Shown here piece by piece: positions 1 through 11,646 of a DNA stretch of 64,000 nt. The DNA is from Diphasiastrum complanatum (Eukaryota; Streptophyta; Lycopodiopsida; Lycopodiales; Lycopodiaceae). How positions within the stretch are numbered: the first letter of the stretch is position 1; every line of letters begins with the position of its first letter. The stretch is from the NCBI GenBank assembly GCA_029204225.1, contig CM055095.1:11255506-11319505 (forward strand), read 5' to 3'. A program made the position numbers and the translations under genes. Below the pieces are notes generated by a model. The model worked only from the letters and a program-made list of their open reading frames with translations, did not search any database and was not told the DNA's origin.

Positions 1-169
1 GTTGTCTAGATTTCCACAAACTTCTACTTTGAGTAGCCGAGTAGAACCTCGTCTTTCTTTCCAAATCGAGTATTGAATCATGGTTTCTTTTCCAGAATGC
101 AACGCCACTAAGTCTTCATCAGAGGGCGATTCTATAAGGCCACAGGCTTATTAGATGTACATCCATTGT

Positions 170-518
170 TATCCAATTCTAGGAACGACATGGAATATTC
201 TGAAATATGGCAACATGGTTTTGCAATAAGCCCGACACAACATAACTGAAGTAGAGAGTCGGAGGTATTAGAAACAGGCGACCACTTGGCATCCTGTCTG
301 TGTGAGTCCAAGATTAAACCTTAGGCTAATAAGTGCCATGGAGCACAATTATTGAATAAAGTATTTTAAACTTAGATTTTGTAAATTTACTAAGTAGGAA
401 AACAAAACTTCTCCTCAAAAGACACAAAGTGATCTTGACGGTCAAGATCGTGATCTTGATGGAGCTTTAGTAGCCAATCAGAGTGAAGGGGACTCACCTC
501 TCAAATCTAGAAGAGGGT
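170..518 (+). repeat. Dispersed repeat family A, copy 1
   Basis: Non-coding repeat shared with 8145-8440 and 12730-13135. Common landmarks are a ggaatatt...aaaatatggcaa stretch, the phrase ttagaaacaggcga, and a duplicated ...gatcttgacggtcaa... segment near the 3' end. The copies differ by scattered substitutions and small gaps. It could be part of an LTR, but no terminal TG/CA or PBS could be fixed. This copy stops abruptly where the family B LTR begins. Confidence 0.7.
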
Positions 519-1100
519 TATGGCCAACTAGCTATTGTGATCTACGACCTAATAGTTGTCCTACTGGATATGCATTAATTGCTTAGTATAAATAGCTGAT
601 CATCAAACATTTTCATAAGTTCTGTATTATGTTTTTTTTCTAGCTTTGTTACTCATGCTTACTGCTGATCAGCAGAAGCGCAATCAAACAGAGTTTTTCC
701 GTTACTCAGAGATAGCTTAGAGTATGCGGTTTCTATCCACAATTATCTTATGCTCATCATCATCTGATTTTGTACATGCCACATGCTGAATTAATCTACT
801 CCTTTTATTGTATTCATGATTATGTCAGAATGTATGCATCTCTGTGATTGTTTTGTAACTGATAATCTCTTATTGTTTTGTTTGACAATTCAATACTTCA
901 TTGTTTGGCTATGAAATCATTGTAGTGCTAACGATTTCAAAGTTGGTCACTATAAGGTTGAACGTGACTTCTGTCATTATGTTTCGTTCAATATTGATAG
1001 GCATAGTCATGCTTTAGGATAGAAGGCTCCATTCCACTGCACTCAATAAGTCGTCACACTCTTCGACGTCTTGTTGTTATTGAATTCCCTCTTTCCAACA
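519..1100 (+). mobile_element. Ty1/copia LTR (family B), 5'-truncated
   Basis: Matches, in opposite orientation, the complete LTR at 19468-20283. It lacks the first part of the LTR and ends in ...ctttccaaca, directly followed by the initiator-Met tRNA primer-binding site. This fixes it as the 5' LTR of a copia element on the plus strand. The rest of the element is missing except a short leader and a piece of a second LTR. Confidence 0.8.
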
Positions 1101-1133
1101 TGGTATCAGAGCTCTAATACATGGTATTAGAGC
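1101..1133 (+). other. Copia primer-binding site, tandemly duplicated
   Basis: TGGTATCAGAGC at 1101-1112 is the classical copia PBS, complementary to an internal part of initiator-Met tRNA, and it lies immediately 3' of the LTR end. A second, mutated copy (TGGTATTAGAGC) follows at 1122-1133, so about 21 bp were duplicated. Confidence 0.85.
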
Positions 1134-1215
1134 ATACCTTCATGATATCAGATTGTATGTTGTTATAACCAGAAGCTCTAATACTTTTATCTTTCGCGAT
1201 ATCAAATCGATATCA

Positions 1216-1395
1216 TTCTGTAGTGGTAACGATTTCAAAGCTGGCCACTATAAGGTTGAACGTGACTTTTGTTATACTGTTTTGTTGAACATTGATCGGC
1301 ATAGTCATGCATTAGGAAAGAAGGCCCCATTCTGCTGCGCTCGATTTGTCGTCACAGTCTTCGGCTTGTCGTTATTGCATTCCCTCGTTCCAACA
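1216..1395 (+). mobile_element. Family B LTR, 3'-end fragment
   Basis: Repeats the last ~180 bp of the LTR at 519-1100 (about 85% identity by eye), ending in ...ttccaaca. Only ~80 bp of leader separates it from the PBS, so gag-pol has been deleted. The downstream flank (1396-1430, with ttgctacatagagtcac) matches the reverse complement of the flank at 19430-19467. Confidence 0.75.
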
Positions 1396-1440
1396 TAGTC
1401 CTTCATAAATACCTTGCTACATAGAGTCACTTACAATGTA

Positions 1441-4400
1441 TGTTACGACATTTTCGACTTAGGGGAACAAAGCCAAGGGGAAAACAACATAACATGATAC
1501 AACACCACTATGTATTCAGTGTCGTGATGTTACGAGAATGGTCGTACACGTCCCAAACACAAAGCTAACTAGGGGATCCCTCACATGTTTTATCGGCCAA
1601 GCCGTACCTTTATAGCTGATAGAGTTTTTCTAGGCCTCTAGAGGCATAGCCTCTTGAAGCTCACTTCCTCAGTCTTCTTGAAGCTCACAACTTGCACTAA
1701 TGATATCTTGATCACTTGCGAAGTTCCTGAACTACCTCTCTTTTGTATTCTTCTCGAGGATCTCTTCCGGAAATGCTAGTGGACTGTTTCTCTGACACAT
1801 CAAGCTCATCTTTTAACTAACTCTCCTCGATCAACATAACTTATGTGCTCGTGCGGGTTCTTGAAATTTCTAGAAGAGGTTCAGAATACAAACATCCCTA
1901 GTCCTACCATAATCAAGCAGCAACAATATGCAAGGTTCTGGACTTGCTAATATCTCTGCTAATCTAGAGGCACCAAAGATGGACACAATCCATTGTTGCT
2001 ACATTATTTTTAGACTTGTAAGGACGGTGATATACAAATAAGGTGTGGCAGTGTACGGAATATTAGGACCTATTGGAGGACTTGGGCGAAACATTTTCAA
2101 CATTCATTTCTTTAGGTGGGCAATGATGGTTGTATTATATACAGTTCTTTCCCAAAGTACGATAAGCACACCCCATCCATCTAAATAGTCATGGGGGCAA
2201 CTCAAGTGCAACATACATTTTCCCAACCATCTTGGTTTATAGATGGCCAACGGTGAATAGTCAACAACCGTATGTTCCAATGGGTTATCTTGACTATTGT
2301 GGTTCTAGATGAAGACGACAATGGGTTTGTTCTTAACTCATGTTGTGTGTTCCAACCACAGTGAGCTTAACCTTGCTCCTGTGTTCCAAGGAGACGAAGA
2401 TGATTTTCTTAATTTACTCATCACATTCACTCAAGCAACCTTCCTTAAAGACTTTCTCCATACATTCACATAAAAAGCAATCACTCTTAGCAAACTAGCA
2501 ACCTGCTAGAGTTTAAAATTAAACTATCATCATCTCAAATCATAACTATCCTGCATTTAACTTTCTCATAAGATATAACAGTACACTATCTATGATTCCC
2601 TTTAGCATGCTACAATCTTTCTTTATGAAGATATGGAAGAAGACAGTTTACATCACTGATCTTTGAAAATAGAAGCTGTAAAAACGGCTATTACATGCAC
2701 AGTTATATCATCACAGATTCAATGCACAAGTAGAAGAGTATGAAAATGAAATAAGGAAGCTTACATGTGAGATTGTCTTCTCAGGCCTCCTCCAACTCCA
2801 GCCCACAGGAAATCAGAGACCATTCATGTAGCTGACAAGTCCATGAGAATGTGTAGTATTGTTGGAATTCACTTTTGCTGCATCGCTTCTTCATAGACAC
2901 CAAGAAGCAGTACTCTCAAATGCAACCTGGTCACTGACAATGACGGATGGTCTTGAAACCTCCGGAGAATGGTTCATCTGTGACAGCGTTCAGGTGAAAT
3001 ATTCTTTCATGCAGGAACGATGCTCATTTATCAGATCTGAGAGTAGCGATTTTGTAGAGACAAAGACTCGCTCAACTACTATGCTTTATGGAAATCAGCA
3101 GTTCGTTGTGTGAGAATTGAACAATGCTCAAAGTCTCCAAGTAGTATTGATTCTTCATAGTGGATCTGCAGTCAGCACTCCGTTATGACAGCTCTTAGGA
3201 ATGTGCACTTGTAATAGCCATGGGCATGAGCTCAAACAACTTGCTGGATAGCTGCGTTCTTCTAGCAGTATACCAGGCAAAATATTTCGTCCATGTAATT
3301 ACGGCAGGAGTGTAGAGTGTAGCAAGCATTACATCCTCAATTGTCTTCACCTTGAGGAGTCTCGTTCTCAATATTCAGTCGCTAATCAGATAGGTTGCTC
3401 TCTGATCCTTTACTACGGATTAGATAGATGATGGCTACTAGACGCAAGTTAGAGCGATAATTTTTTATAGCTCTGGACTTTTCAGCAATGCTCAAGGCTG
3501 CTCTCTTTGCAGACAAGTAATCTTCCAAATCGTTGCTCATGCAATCAGCTTTTAGCGCTCACTTCAACATGGCTCCCTGTGTGCGGCGCGTGTGCATCGC
3601 ACTCAGAATGATGATAAATCTATGTTCATGTGACTTGGTCAGTCTTAGGCTGTAGAAGACTCATAGAGAAGATGATGCAGGCGGCTCACTTAGTAGATGG
3701 GAATCAATAGTGTTGCTTGATGGGCAATGGCCCGGCCAGACTCATCTGAACTATGGTGCTCAAGTTGTGCCTACAACAAATATAGCTGTAGAAGAAGACT
3801 CTTCAAAGAGGTCATCATAGAGCATCATACTTCAGGCGAAAGCAATTCAGTGTGGAGCACTATTTAGGAACTTTGAAAGACTAGTACTCAAGCATTCGAA
3901 ACCATTGCTAAACACTACTCAGTCCAAGAAGGTATCACCCAAGGTTATCACCCAAGGTTGGCACTCAGGTCACAGTTACACTCAGACGACAGCTGTTGTC
4001 AGACGCAGTATTCATTAGCTGCGCTCAGACCCAATCGCTCACGTTCAAACGGTACTTAGGAAGAAAATGAAATGCTCACTCAGTGGCAAAGACGCACACA
4101 ACATTTTATTGATAACTCAGATAGGTAGCACTCAAATACCTGCATAGCTCCATTGTAGGCGTGAAAAGTTATGTAATCTCAGAGGTGTGAAGATAAACCT
4201 ACGCTCCCGATACAAAGCGTTTTTTCTGATCAACGCACATAAGGGAGGATCTCAACTTTATTCTCTCATGCAGTGATAGCAAAAAACCGAGATTCTCTAT
4301 CTCACGTATCCATGTGATGTACACACTCACACTTTCTATTACCAAAACGTCCAATATCAAGTCCTGAAAGTCATGGAATGATGATGAGTAATGATTGGTC

Positions 4401-4480
4401 AAGTATACTTATCCTCCAATGGTTGAAGGCCCACCCTTTCAACTCTTCATTCCCTTTTGGCCTTTTACCATTCAATACTT
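1441..4480. other. No gene recognised
   Basis: About 3 kb of AT-rich sequence. Short open frames such as 2859-3113 have no recognisable domain, neighbouring exon or coding signature. I see no RNA gene or repeat that I can define. Confidence 0.5.
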
Positions 4481-4494
4481 CATTTCTAAGAGTT

Positions 4495-4576
4495 AAGGGA
4501 GTTGGCTCAATTGGTTAGCTTGACATCCAAAGTTTCTTTGGTCTCAAGTTCGAGCCTTCCCTTGGAAACCAAGAAG
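4495..4576 (+). mobile_element. tRNA-derived SINE (82 bp) with 14-bp TSD
   Basis: Contains a tRNA-like pol III A box (tggctcaattgg, 4503-4514) and a B box (agttcgagcct, 4547-4557) at tRNA spacing. Its 5' end AAGGGAG nearly pairs with CTTCCCTT at the end of the tRNA-like part. It is bounded by perfect 14-bp direct repeats catttctaagagtt at 4481-4494 and 4577-4590, the mark of target-primed insertion. Related copies lie on the minus strand at 24453-24614. The T-arm pairs poorly and there is no CCA, so it is not a working tRNA gene. The family name is unknown to me. Confidence 0.8.
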
Positions 4577-4599
4577 CATTTCTAAGAGTTGATTTAGAC

Positions 4600-5687
4600 T
4601 TTTTAGCTTTGTGCCATGTGGACTCTTAAATGGCATTGAAGAGTGTGGATAGGGCCACAAGGCCATCCATGACCAAGGTACATGCCCATGTGGGTCAATG
4701 TTCTCATCCAATAGAAATGTCCCATTTGCCAACATGAGTCAAGGTCTTATGCCCGGTATTTGACATTTTGTCAGCATCTTCTTAGGTTCAGATGGTCTTT
4801 GACATTTTCCCAACTCTTTCATGATAATTAATCTTTGGGTGGCCATTATGCATTAGGTATTTCCTTAAGTATGAAGGTTTTGCCCATTTTTGTCCCATGG
4901 CCCGTTGTTCGAATGTGGTATTTGATAGTTGTGGTGCCCAATTTTCTGGTGATGGTATTTCTCATTCGACTTTTGATTGTCATTTTTGGCCCAAAAAGAC
5001 CGGTTGGTGAAGAATGCCGATCTTTGTCAAAAAATTTTGATATTTTCCAAATATCTAGGTGCTCGAAAATATTGGCCGGTCTCTGATTTCCATATGGGCT
5101 GGGTGAAAAGAGAACCTGAAAAAGTCTCAAACATCATATTATATTAATATAAACTTCCGGTTGCATTGGCATTCCATCGAAAGTTCGGTAAAATCATGGA
5201 AACAAAAATTTATATAGCCATTTCTAAGGCTGATTTATTTATCCAATCATGTGTAAGTATAAACTATCTTCACCTCATCCATTGGGCATGGAGTCTAGTT
5301 CTCAGCAACATCATCCAGGGCCATCGATTAAGCCCTAAAATCAGACAACAACAGATCGTGATAGTACCTGCATCACACCCATCCCGTGCACCTAGATCGG
5401 CTTATGCTCCCACTCCCATAAAATTTCACTATACGCCCATCTGAAATCCATGCACTCTGGGGATATGAGAACGCAATTTCTTTCTACAAAATGATAATCG
5501 ATGGATGCATTTGATATCAGAATGTGTCTAGATGTGTACTCAACCTCAAGTGGATGCAATAGTTCTATTGTCTTTTTCTCATGAATTTACATCTCTCACT
5601 TACTTCAGTGACTCATGATTGATTTTATCAATGAAACTTCTCCGATGCTAAAATATTTTTTTTTTCACTCTTTTTTTTTTTCTTATA

Positions 5688-5748
<61 letters not shown>

Positions 5749-6160
5749 TGCTCACAATATATATATATTTTTTCTCCGACCCTCATCTTCATCATTTTTT
5801 TTTTCAATCTCAGACTCCTAAATCATACAATTATGCCCCTTTTCAGACAACATAGAGAATATGCCCATCTCAATGTAATATAGAGTGCAAGGAACATGGA
5901 TGCAACCATCAAATAGGCATGAAGTGATGTCAATCATTCTGTGTCTAGAACAATGCAATTATGTCAGTGAGTGATTCTTTTCTCCACAACAAAGATATCC
6001 TCCTATACTTGTAGGCTTTCTTGCAGAGATCAATTCTAGGGGTACTCCGGGGTAGAGGTTGAAACATCACCATCTATCAGTAGGGGATTTGCATCTGCAA
6101 GGAATTATCCCTAAATCGCGTGTCATGGCGAATCTTAGCATGGGTAGCTCTATTTCTATG
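4600..6160. other. No gene; contains (TA)n at 5692-5745
   Basis: AT-rich sequence with short uninformative frames. A perfect TA dinucleotide tract of about 54 bp lies at 5692-5745, between T-rich stretches. The open frame across it is an artefact of the repeat. Confidence 0.6.
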
Positions 6161-6174
6161 GGTAACAAACATTC

Positions 6175-7616
6175 GTGTCCATAGACAAACTAGTGAAAGA
6201 CAATGATCTACTGAGCCCAAAGACCATAATGAAGAACTACTATATCGGACTACTCGATAAGGTCAAGTTTGGTATGAAAAGACTCGCATCCTACACTCCA
6301 TTGCCACAAATCTGTCAAGATGCGGTCATTATGAAAAATCTTACCTTAAGAAACAAAGTAGATCATTCTCGTCTAAACATAGAAACATCAAAATCTGAAG
6401 TCAGAATAATATGAACGTTCAATGCTAGTGAAGCAAATAAGGGAGGAAGGCTAAGAATCATCTGGAAGTGCAATAGATTCAGCAGATCATGTACAACAAG
6501 TTACCACAAACCTAGTACTTCAAGTTCTGATTGTCATCAACGCAAGGCAAAGTTTCTTGAGAAGGACCAATGTACATATTGCTTTGAGAATCATCCAAGT
6601 ACAAGATGTCCAATCACGAATTTGTGCCTTCTTTGTACAAAGTCAAAGTGCAAAGCAACAAATTTGACAACAAGATCCAACGGTTTGAAGGTAAAAATTA
6701 AAATCAAGCTGACAAGGAGTTCACCAAGTGGATGGATGTCAAAGTGATCCATCTAAATCATGAGTTTCTCCGACGAAAATTGGACAAGTGGAATTGTTGG
6801 TCATATCATCTTGCATGTCGCCGAACTCACAAGAAGCCATAATAGCCTACCGGTTTATTTTGTGGAAGATCCTATGGGATGTCCATTACATGTGTATGCT
6901 TATGAACTCAGAGAAGATGATATATTGCACATGATATGATGTTTTGGATGCGGAGGAAGACATCGTGTGCCGATTGTCCACATCGAAGTGATCCATCAAC
7001 ATTCGAACCTATGTGTGGACAATGCGAAGTTAACAATCCATGCATGGATTTTCCAGTGTGGAGCTCACAAATAGCTAGGAGACATTTGGCATATGTAGAT
7101 CGACATCAAGCACCTGTGTTGTCCAGTTCACACACAGACTTAATGTGTTATAATCTACAAATATTAGTGCCACATGGGTATGAAACAAGTGAGGAAGAAG
7201 TCAATTTGATAAAAGTTGCAAAGTACGTAGATGTACCCATGGGAAAACCGACGAGAACATCACAGAAGATAGAGCTGGTAGAATCTACCAAGCCAATGGT
7301 AGCTGAGGAAGTCAAGAAAATGGCAACCGATGTAGTCCAGAGTATCTTACCAAGTCTCGTGGCACAATCATTGCAAAGATTTCTTGTTGATGAATTATAA
7401 AGGGAGCCTGTGTCAACAGAGCCACTTGAATGCAACTCAGCACAAGGTCCGAGGAAAAGTACGACCACGCAACCTTCAATTGGAAAGTACAATATCAAGG
7501 GGGAGACTAAGGTTGATGATTGTCCTTCAATGACCAAGATTCAACCAAAGTCTGATTGTTTCACAAAGCAACAAACCACCAACACAATGCCAAATCTGGG
7601 TATATCCTTTTCTTAA
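6175..7616 (+). pseudogene. Retroelement gag-like relic with zinc knuckle
   Basis: A broken coding stretch. 6175-6414 reads like a capsid-type gag segment. 6571-6608 encodes CTYCFENHPSTRC, a CX2CX3HX4C zinc-knuckle-like motif. 6936-7400 (154 aa, no recognised domain) and 7410-7616 follow in other frames. Stops and frame changes separate the pieces. Parts recur, further decayed, at 12640-12730 and 46105-46470, so this is a dispersed element and not a host gene. The gag assignment is inferred from the knuckle and the repetition; the superfamily is not determined. Confidence 0.45.
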
Positions 7617-8130
7617 AAGTCCAAATCTAGGGAATTGAAGCCCAAATAGGCCAACTGTACAACAAGAACCTATGCCTTGTCCTCAATTGATAAGATTTTG
7701 TGCGGAAGAAATTCTTCAAATTTACCATGAATTCCTAGATAGACAAAGTACTCAAGCAAACAAGCCCTATACACTTTATGAATTGAGAGAGACCACGACA
7801 ATACCACGAGGATAAGTAGCGCCGATCTATCAGGATTAACATGAACCAGTCTTATCATGGGATCCTCTGATGGATGGTGTTGAGTATCAATTTGTCAATG
7901 ACAAGATTATCAAAAATGGCCACCAGAATCATATGGTTAATATTGAAAATCTGGCAAGTCCATGTTCTATGGCATCATTGAATAAACCCTCAAGTTTTAC
8001 GTAAGCAAATTCATATCTACACTTTTCCTGGAGCACCAAAAAAAAAGAAAAAAAGATCTATATATATACCTATTCTCTCTACAAAATTTGACAACCCCAA
8101 TGACTCATCATTGTCCCAAGGAACAGGCAG
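7617..8130. other. No gene recognised
   Basis: AT-rich, with no open frame of note. It probably continues the decayed element to its left. Confidence 0.4.
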
Positions 8131-8144
8131 AGGCAGTGCCATGA

Positions 8145-8440
8145 GACTGGCACCTGTTTGGTAGTAGGAGCATGCTGTTTGATTTTGGGAATGACATGGA
8201 ATATTCTAAAATATGACAAGATGCTTTGCAATAAGCCCGAACACTACATAAATAAAGTAGAGAGTCGGAAGTATTAGAAACAGGCGACGAGTTGGCATCC
8301 TGCATGTGTGAGTCCAACATTGGGCCATAGGCTAATAAGTGTCATGAAGCACAATTATTAAATAAAGTATTTTAAACTTAGCTTTGGTAAAGTTCCTAAG
8401 TTGCAAAACACAAAGTGATCTTGACGGTCAAAATTGTGAT
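8145..8440 (+). repeat. Dispersed repeat family A, copy 2
   Basis: Same landmarks as the copies at 170-518 and 12730-13135, but truncated after the ...cttgacggtcaa segment, where a short TCTA-rich microsatellite begins (8443-8478). Confidence 0.7.
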
Positions 8441-8479
8441 CCTCTCTCTATCTATCTATCTATCTATTATCTCTCTCTC

Positions 8480-9200
8480 GGTGTAGGGAGTGATTCAATG
8501 GTGAGCAGCCTTCTACCTATTAAAAGGGGTAGAACACTTGGATAGGAACCTAACTATGCTTAGTTGCTAGTTTAGATGCTTTTTACACTATATCTCTAAC
8601 TCTAGCCCAACTTAACTCTACTTTCACTAACACTAACCACAAGCATACATCAACATGATAGGTGAAAGAAAAGAGAGAGAAAGATATGAGATGGAGGTTA
8701 GCTCATGTGCTCAATATGCATGCTAAAGGAAAAGCCATAACAGGCTAAAACAAGAACAATAGAAATGACAAACAATAACAATACATCAAGAGCAATAGCA
8801 AGAGTGATTAGCACACGAGGATGCTTGGCTCTCCAATTTGGTAAAGTTTTCTCCTCTCTATTAGCCACTTGCTTCCTATTGGCTACTTGCAAGAAGGTAG
8901 GATTGAAATCCTAACCCTTCAAAAGAAACACAAACTAATCTATGATGCACAAAGAAGCACACCCCACCTAACACCACTTTGACTTTTGACTAATTACAAA
9001 ACTTATAGAACTTAAGTTAACTTAAACTTTGGCCTTCTAATATTATTTTAAGCACATGGCCCAAATTCTAGCTTATTCAAAATAAATTATTTACAAGTGC
9101 TCATTGGACTAAGGGCCACGGCCTTCACAACTTATTTCTACTAATTTTGGCTATTTTAGTTATATACATGGAAATATCCACAACAGGGCCTCCGACCTGA
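8480..9200. other. No gene recognised
   Basis: AT-rich sequence downstream of the minus-strand pseudogene. No LTR end or PBS could be identified. Confidence 0.4.
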
Positions 9201-9204
9201 AGTA

Positions 9205-10667
9205 GTGTCGGTCCCTCGGCACTATGGTGTTTAGTAATGCCCCCATTTTGCTCGTCTTTGTTGGATCATGTAGCCTGTGACTTCTTCCATGAATTCCAAT
9301 CATTTGGTGCTTTTCACATCCTTGGGGGTTAGGAAGGACTTGTGGACGCCGGTTAGTCAAAATTGGTCAATCCATACTTGAAATCTGTTGATTCGTTGAT
9401 CACCTAATAATGCTATTCTATAGTACACTCTAGCCACTGGAAGTTGGTTTTCAACTTTTTCAAAAATCAGGACTGGGTTAGGATAAAAAAGAATGGGGGG
9501 TAAGTAGTCATCCCATTTTGTGGAGACGCCCATCGTAAATTCTAAGTCTCGGACAATTGTTGCAGATGCGCGGATTGTGGGATCGGGACACCAATTATAG
9601 GATTTCTAAAATTGAACGAGAGCCCTTTTAGCATCTATAGCAGTGCCCCACCCATGCTTTTCAGTGAATCCTTGACCAGTTCATTGTCTTTATGTTAATC
9701 TAGTCTAGTGGTGTGCCAAATTCCATCCATTTGGATCGTCATTGATAGGGGATGAAATGTGGGTCGGTCCGCAGCTGGCGTGGGCTTGCCACATAGGCCT
9801 TGATGGCCTCCAAATTTATCTCACATTGTCGTTGCCGCCATTTAGGCTGTGGAGCCAATACTGGGAGGTAGGCAAGCTCATTGATTTTGATGTCCTTTAT
9901 TGAGAAAGATAATTGCCAACCGTCGCATGAAGATTCATATGGGTATTGGACTAGATACACATTGATTTCGTCCCCTACCATCTTTGGTTTGCAAAAGGCT
10001 CGGCTGACAGATATCAAGCGAGAACCCGAGGAGGTGGATGCTTGTTGTTCATCCTTGATCTGCCCTTGACTTGGTTCTACACCCTAATTGATATCTGGGC
10101 CCTGGTCCTGGGCTTGATCTTGTGTATCATGCCCTGCTGCGTGTGATCCTTGATCCTGGCCCAAACTGGCATGTGTAGCTTCAAATGTTGGCGGTGCTGG
10201 AATTACCACCGGCGCTATTGGTTGTTGTTGCCCCACATGTCATTGGCAGGGCTTAAGAGCGCCACTTGCTTGTGCAAGGTTTTGGATGGCGTGTTGGCGG
10301 TAGTTGTTGAAATCAGCGTTTGTTGGTATCATCCCACTTGCATCGTTAAAAGATCCATCTTGTTTTGGCTGAGAGGACGGTTGGTGGGGACATGCTGGGC
10401 TAACCAAACTGCTTGTTGTTGTTGCAGGCTCTGCACCTCCACTCCTAGGCGTTCATTCTCTGTTTCAAGTATTAGTAGCCATGGGCCTGGAGCGGGGCTA
10501 GACGCTGCTTTGCTTACTGTTGGATCTCCTGGACCTTTGCTTGGGTACCCGTCACTTGAAGAGGGTTGCAGCTTTAGGAGTTGGTCCTTTTCTGTCTGCT
10601 CATGTTGGATGGCTACCTGCAGGTCTTGCTTGGTGGGACTAGCACATAGAACAACTATATATTGCAA
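9205..10667 (-). pseudogene. Decayed coiled-coil ORF of an unidentified element
   Basis: Reading leftwards from 10667, coding sequence can be followed for about 1.4 kb across at least one frameshift (near 10329) and several stops. An N-terminal helical part is rich in E, Q and L (ETENERLGVEVQSLQQQQ). It is followed by a Q/D/G-rich linker, then a compact part at 10017-9739 (KMVGDEINVYLVQYPYES...). A further segment at 9640-9205 includes the phrase TKWDDYLPPILFYPNP. It is more GC-rich than its surroundings. I do not recognise the family. It resembles in style the coiled-coil relics at 42000-45153 and is probably transposon-borne. Confidence 0.5.
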
Positions 10668-10770
10668 CTTCTACAATGGTTTTACATAATAGTCCAAATT
10701 CGTCATAATACAAAATTGACGAATTATAAAAAATTTCAAAAAGCATGCAAATTTATACAAGCCAATAGGC
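10668..10770 (+). pseudogene. Fragment related to the 53.3-kb transposase-like exon
   Basis: About 100 bp resembling 53293-53390, the end of the last exon of the transposase-like gene. Shared landmarks are caatggtttta, ttcg, and tcaaaaagcatg followed by atttata and aagcca, at roughly 70% identity by eye. It shows that the 50.8-53.4 kb gene belongs to a dispersed family. It abuts the start of the minus-strand pseudogene. Confidence 0.55.
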
Positions 10771-11159
10771 AACAGACATACAAAAATATTTTGTATATTA
10801 AATAAATAAATACTACAAAGCCTCGTTCTCCAATGTCTACTCTATTTTTGACACTTTCACTAATGAAAATTGCAATTTAGAATCATGCAATAGTTTCCTT
10901 CATTCTTACGGATCCAAGAGCTCATAGTTTTTGTACTTACTCATATCAACATACGCAGCATACAATGCAAAATGTGATGATCCGATTATGGAATGTCAAC
11001 AAAAATTATTCTATGCACTATATCCACCAAGAAAATGAGAAAGTGTCTTCATTGCCATAATCATTGTTTCACCATGTTGATGTGAACGGGCAACACTTGT
11101 GAAAGATTTCAACTAGTTTTGCTATTTTAGACATATTTGTATATTTGGCAATCGAGGTC

Positions 11160-11640
11160 ATTTTTCATATTAGACTTAGAGTTTGACTTTTCGAAGTTAT
11201 ATTAATCTAAAAGCATTTGAATACATACTTCTGGAAAGTGTGGGAAAGTATAGAACACGAGTTTTGGAGAGATTCAATTTGAGTAGTAGATACATTGAAT
11301 CTAGACACAAAAATATTAGCGTTTTCATTATGGAGGGAAACCAAAGTTTGAATTTAGTTTTGGACGTACTATAAAAGGATGTAACTCATGGGAAGAGAAG
11401 ACATTATCTCTCTTCTATCATTCAAGCTTATACATGGCTCTCTTTGGGTTCTACCTGTGATATCTTGCAATTTTGTGTGTAGAATGTTCATTAAATGCTA
11501 TTTTTAGATCCACACGTGTGAAATACAAAAGAGAATTGAGAAGTTTCATATCTTTGTGATATCCTTTTGAAAATATTTGTTATTGTTCAAAGGAGTGCTT
11601 TGTGTATTGAAACAGGTTGCAGGAGAGGATCGGGTCATTG
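11160..11640 (+). mobile_element. Copia 5' LTR/leader (family E)
   Basis: The last ~270 bp match the reverse complement of 29292-29560, and in both places the segment leads directly into the same gag start. A TATA box (ctataaaagg, about 11370) lies where an LTR promoter is expected. The left LTR end is not resolved. Confidence 0.6.
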
Positions 11641-11646
11641 CTACAT

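Noticed and set aside
1153-1398. 81-aa frame
   Set aside because: Covers a leader and LTR fragment of a copia element; LTRs do not encode it.
4495-4565. Functional tRNA gene
   Set aside because: A and B boxes fit, but T-arm and acceptor pairing are poor, and perfect target duplications show a retroposed SINE.
5615-5821. 68-aa frame with I/Y repeats
   Set aside because: Translation of the TA microsatellite.
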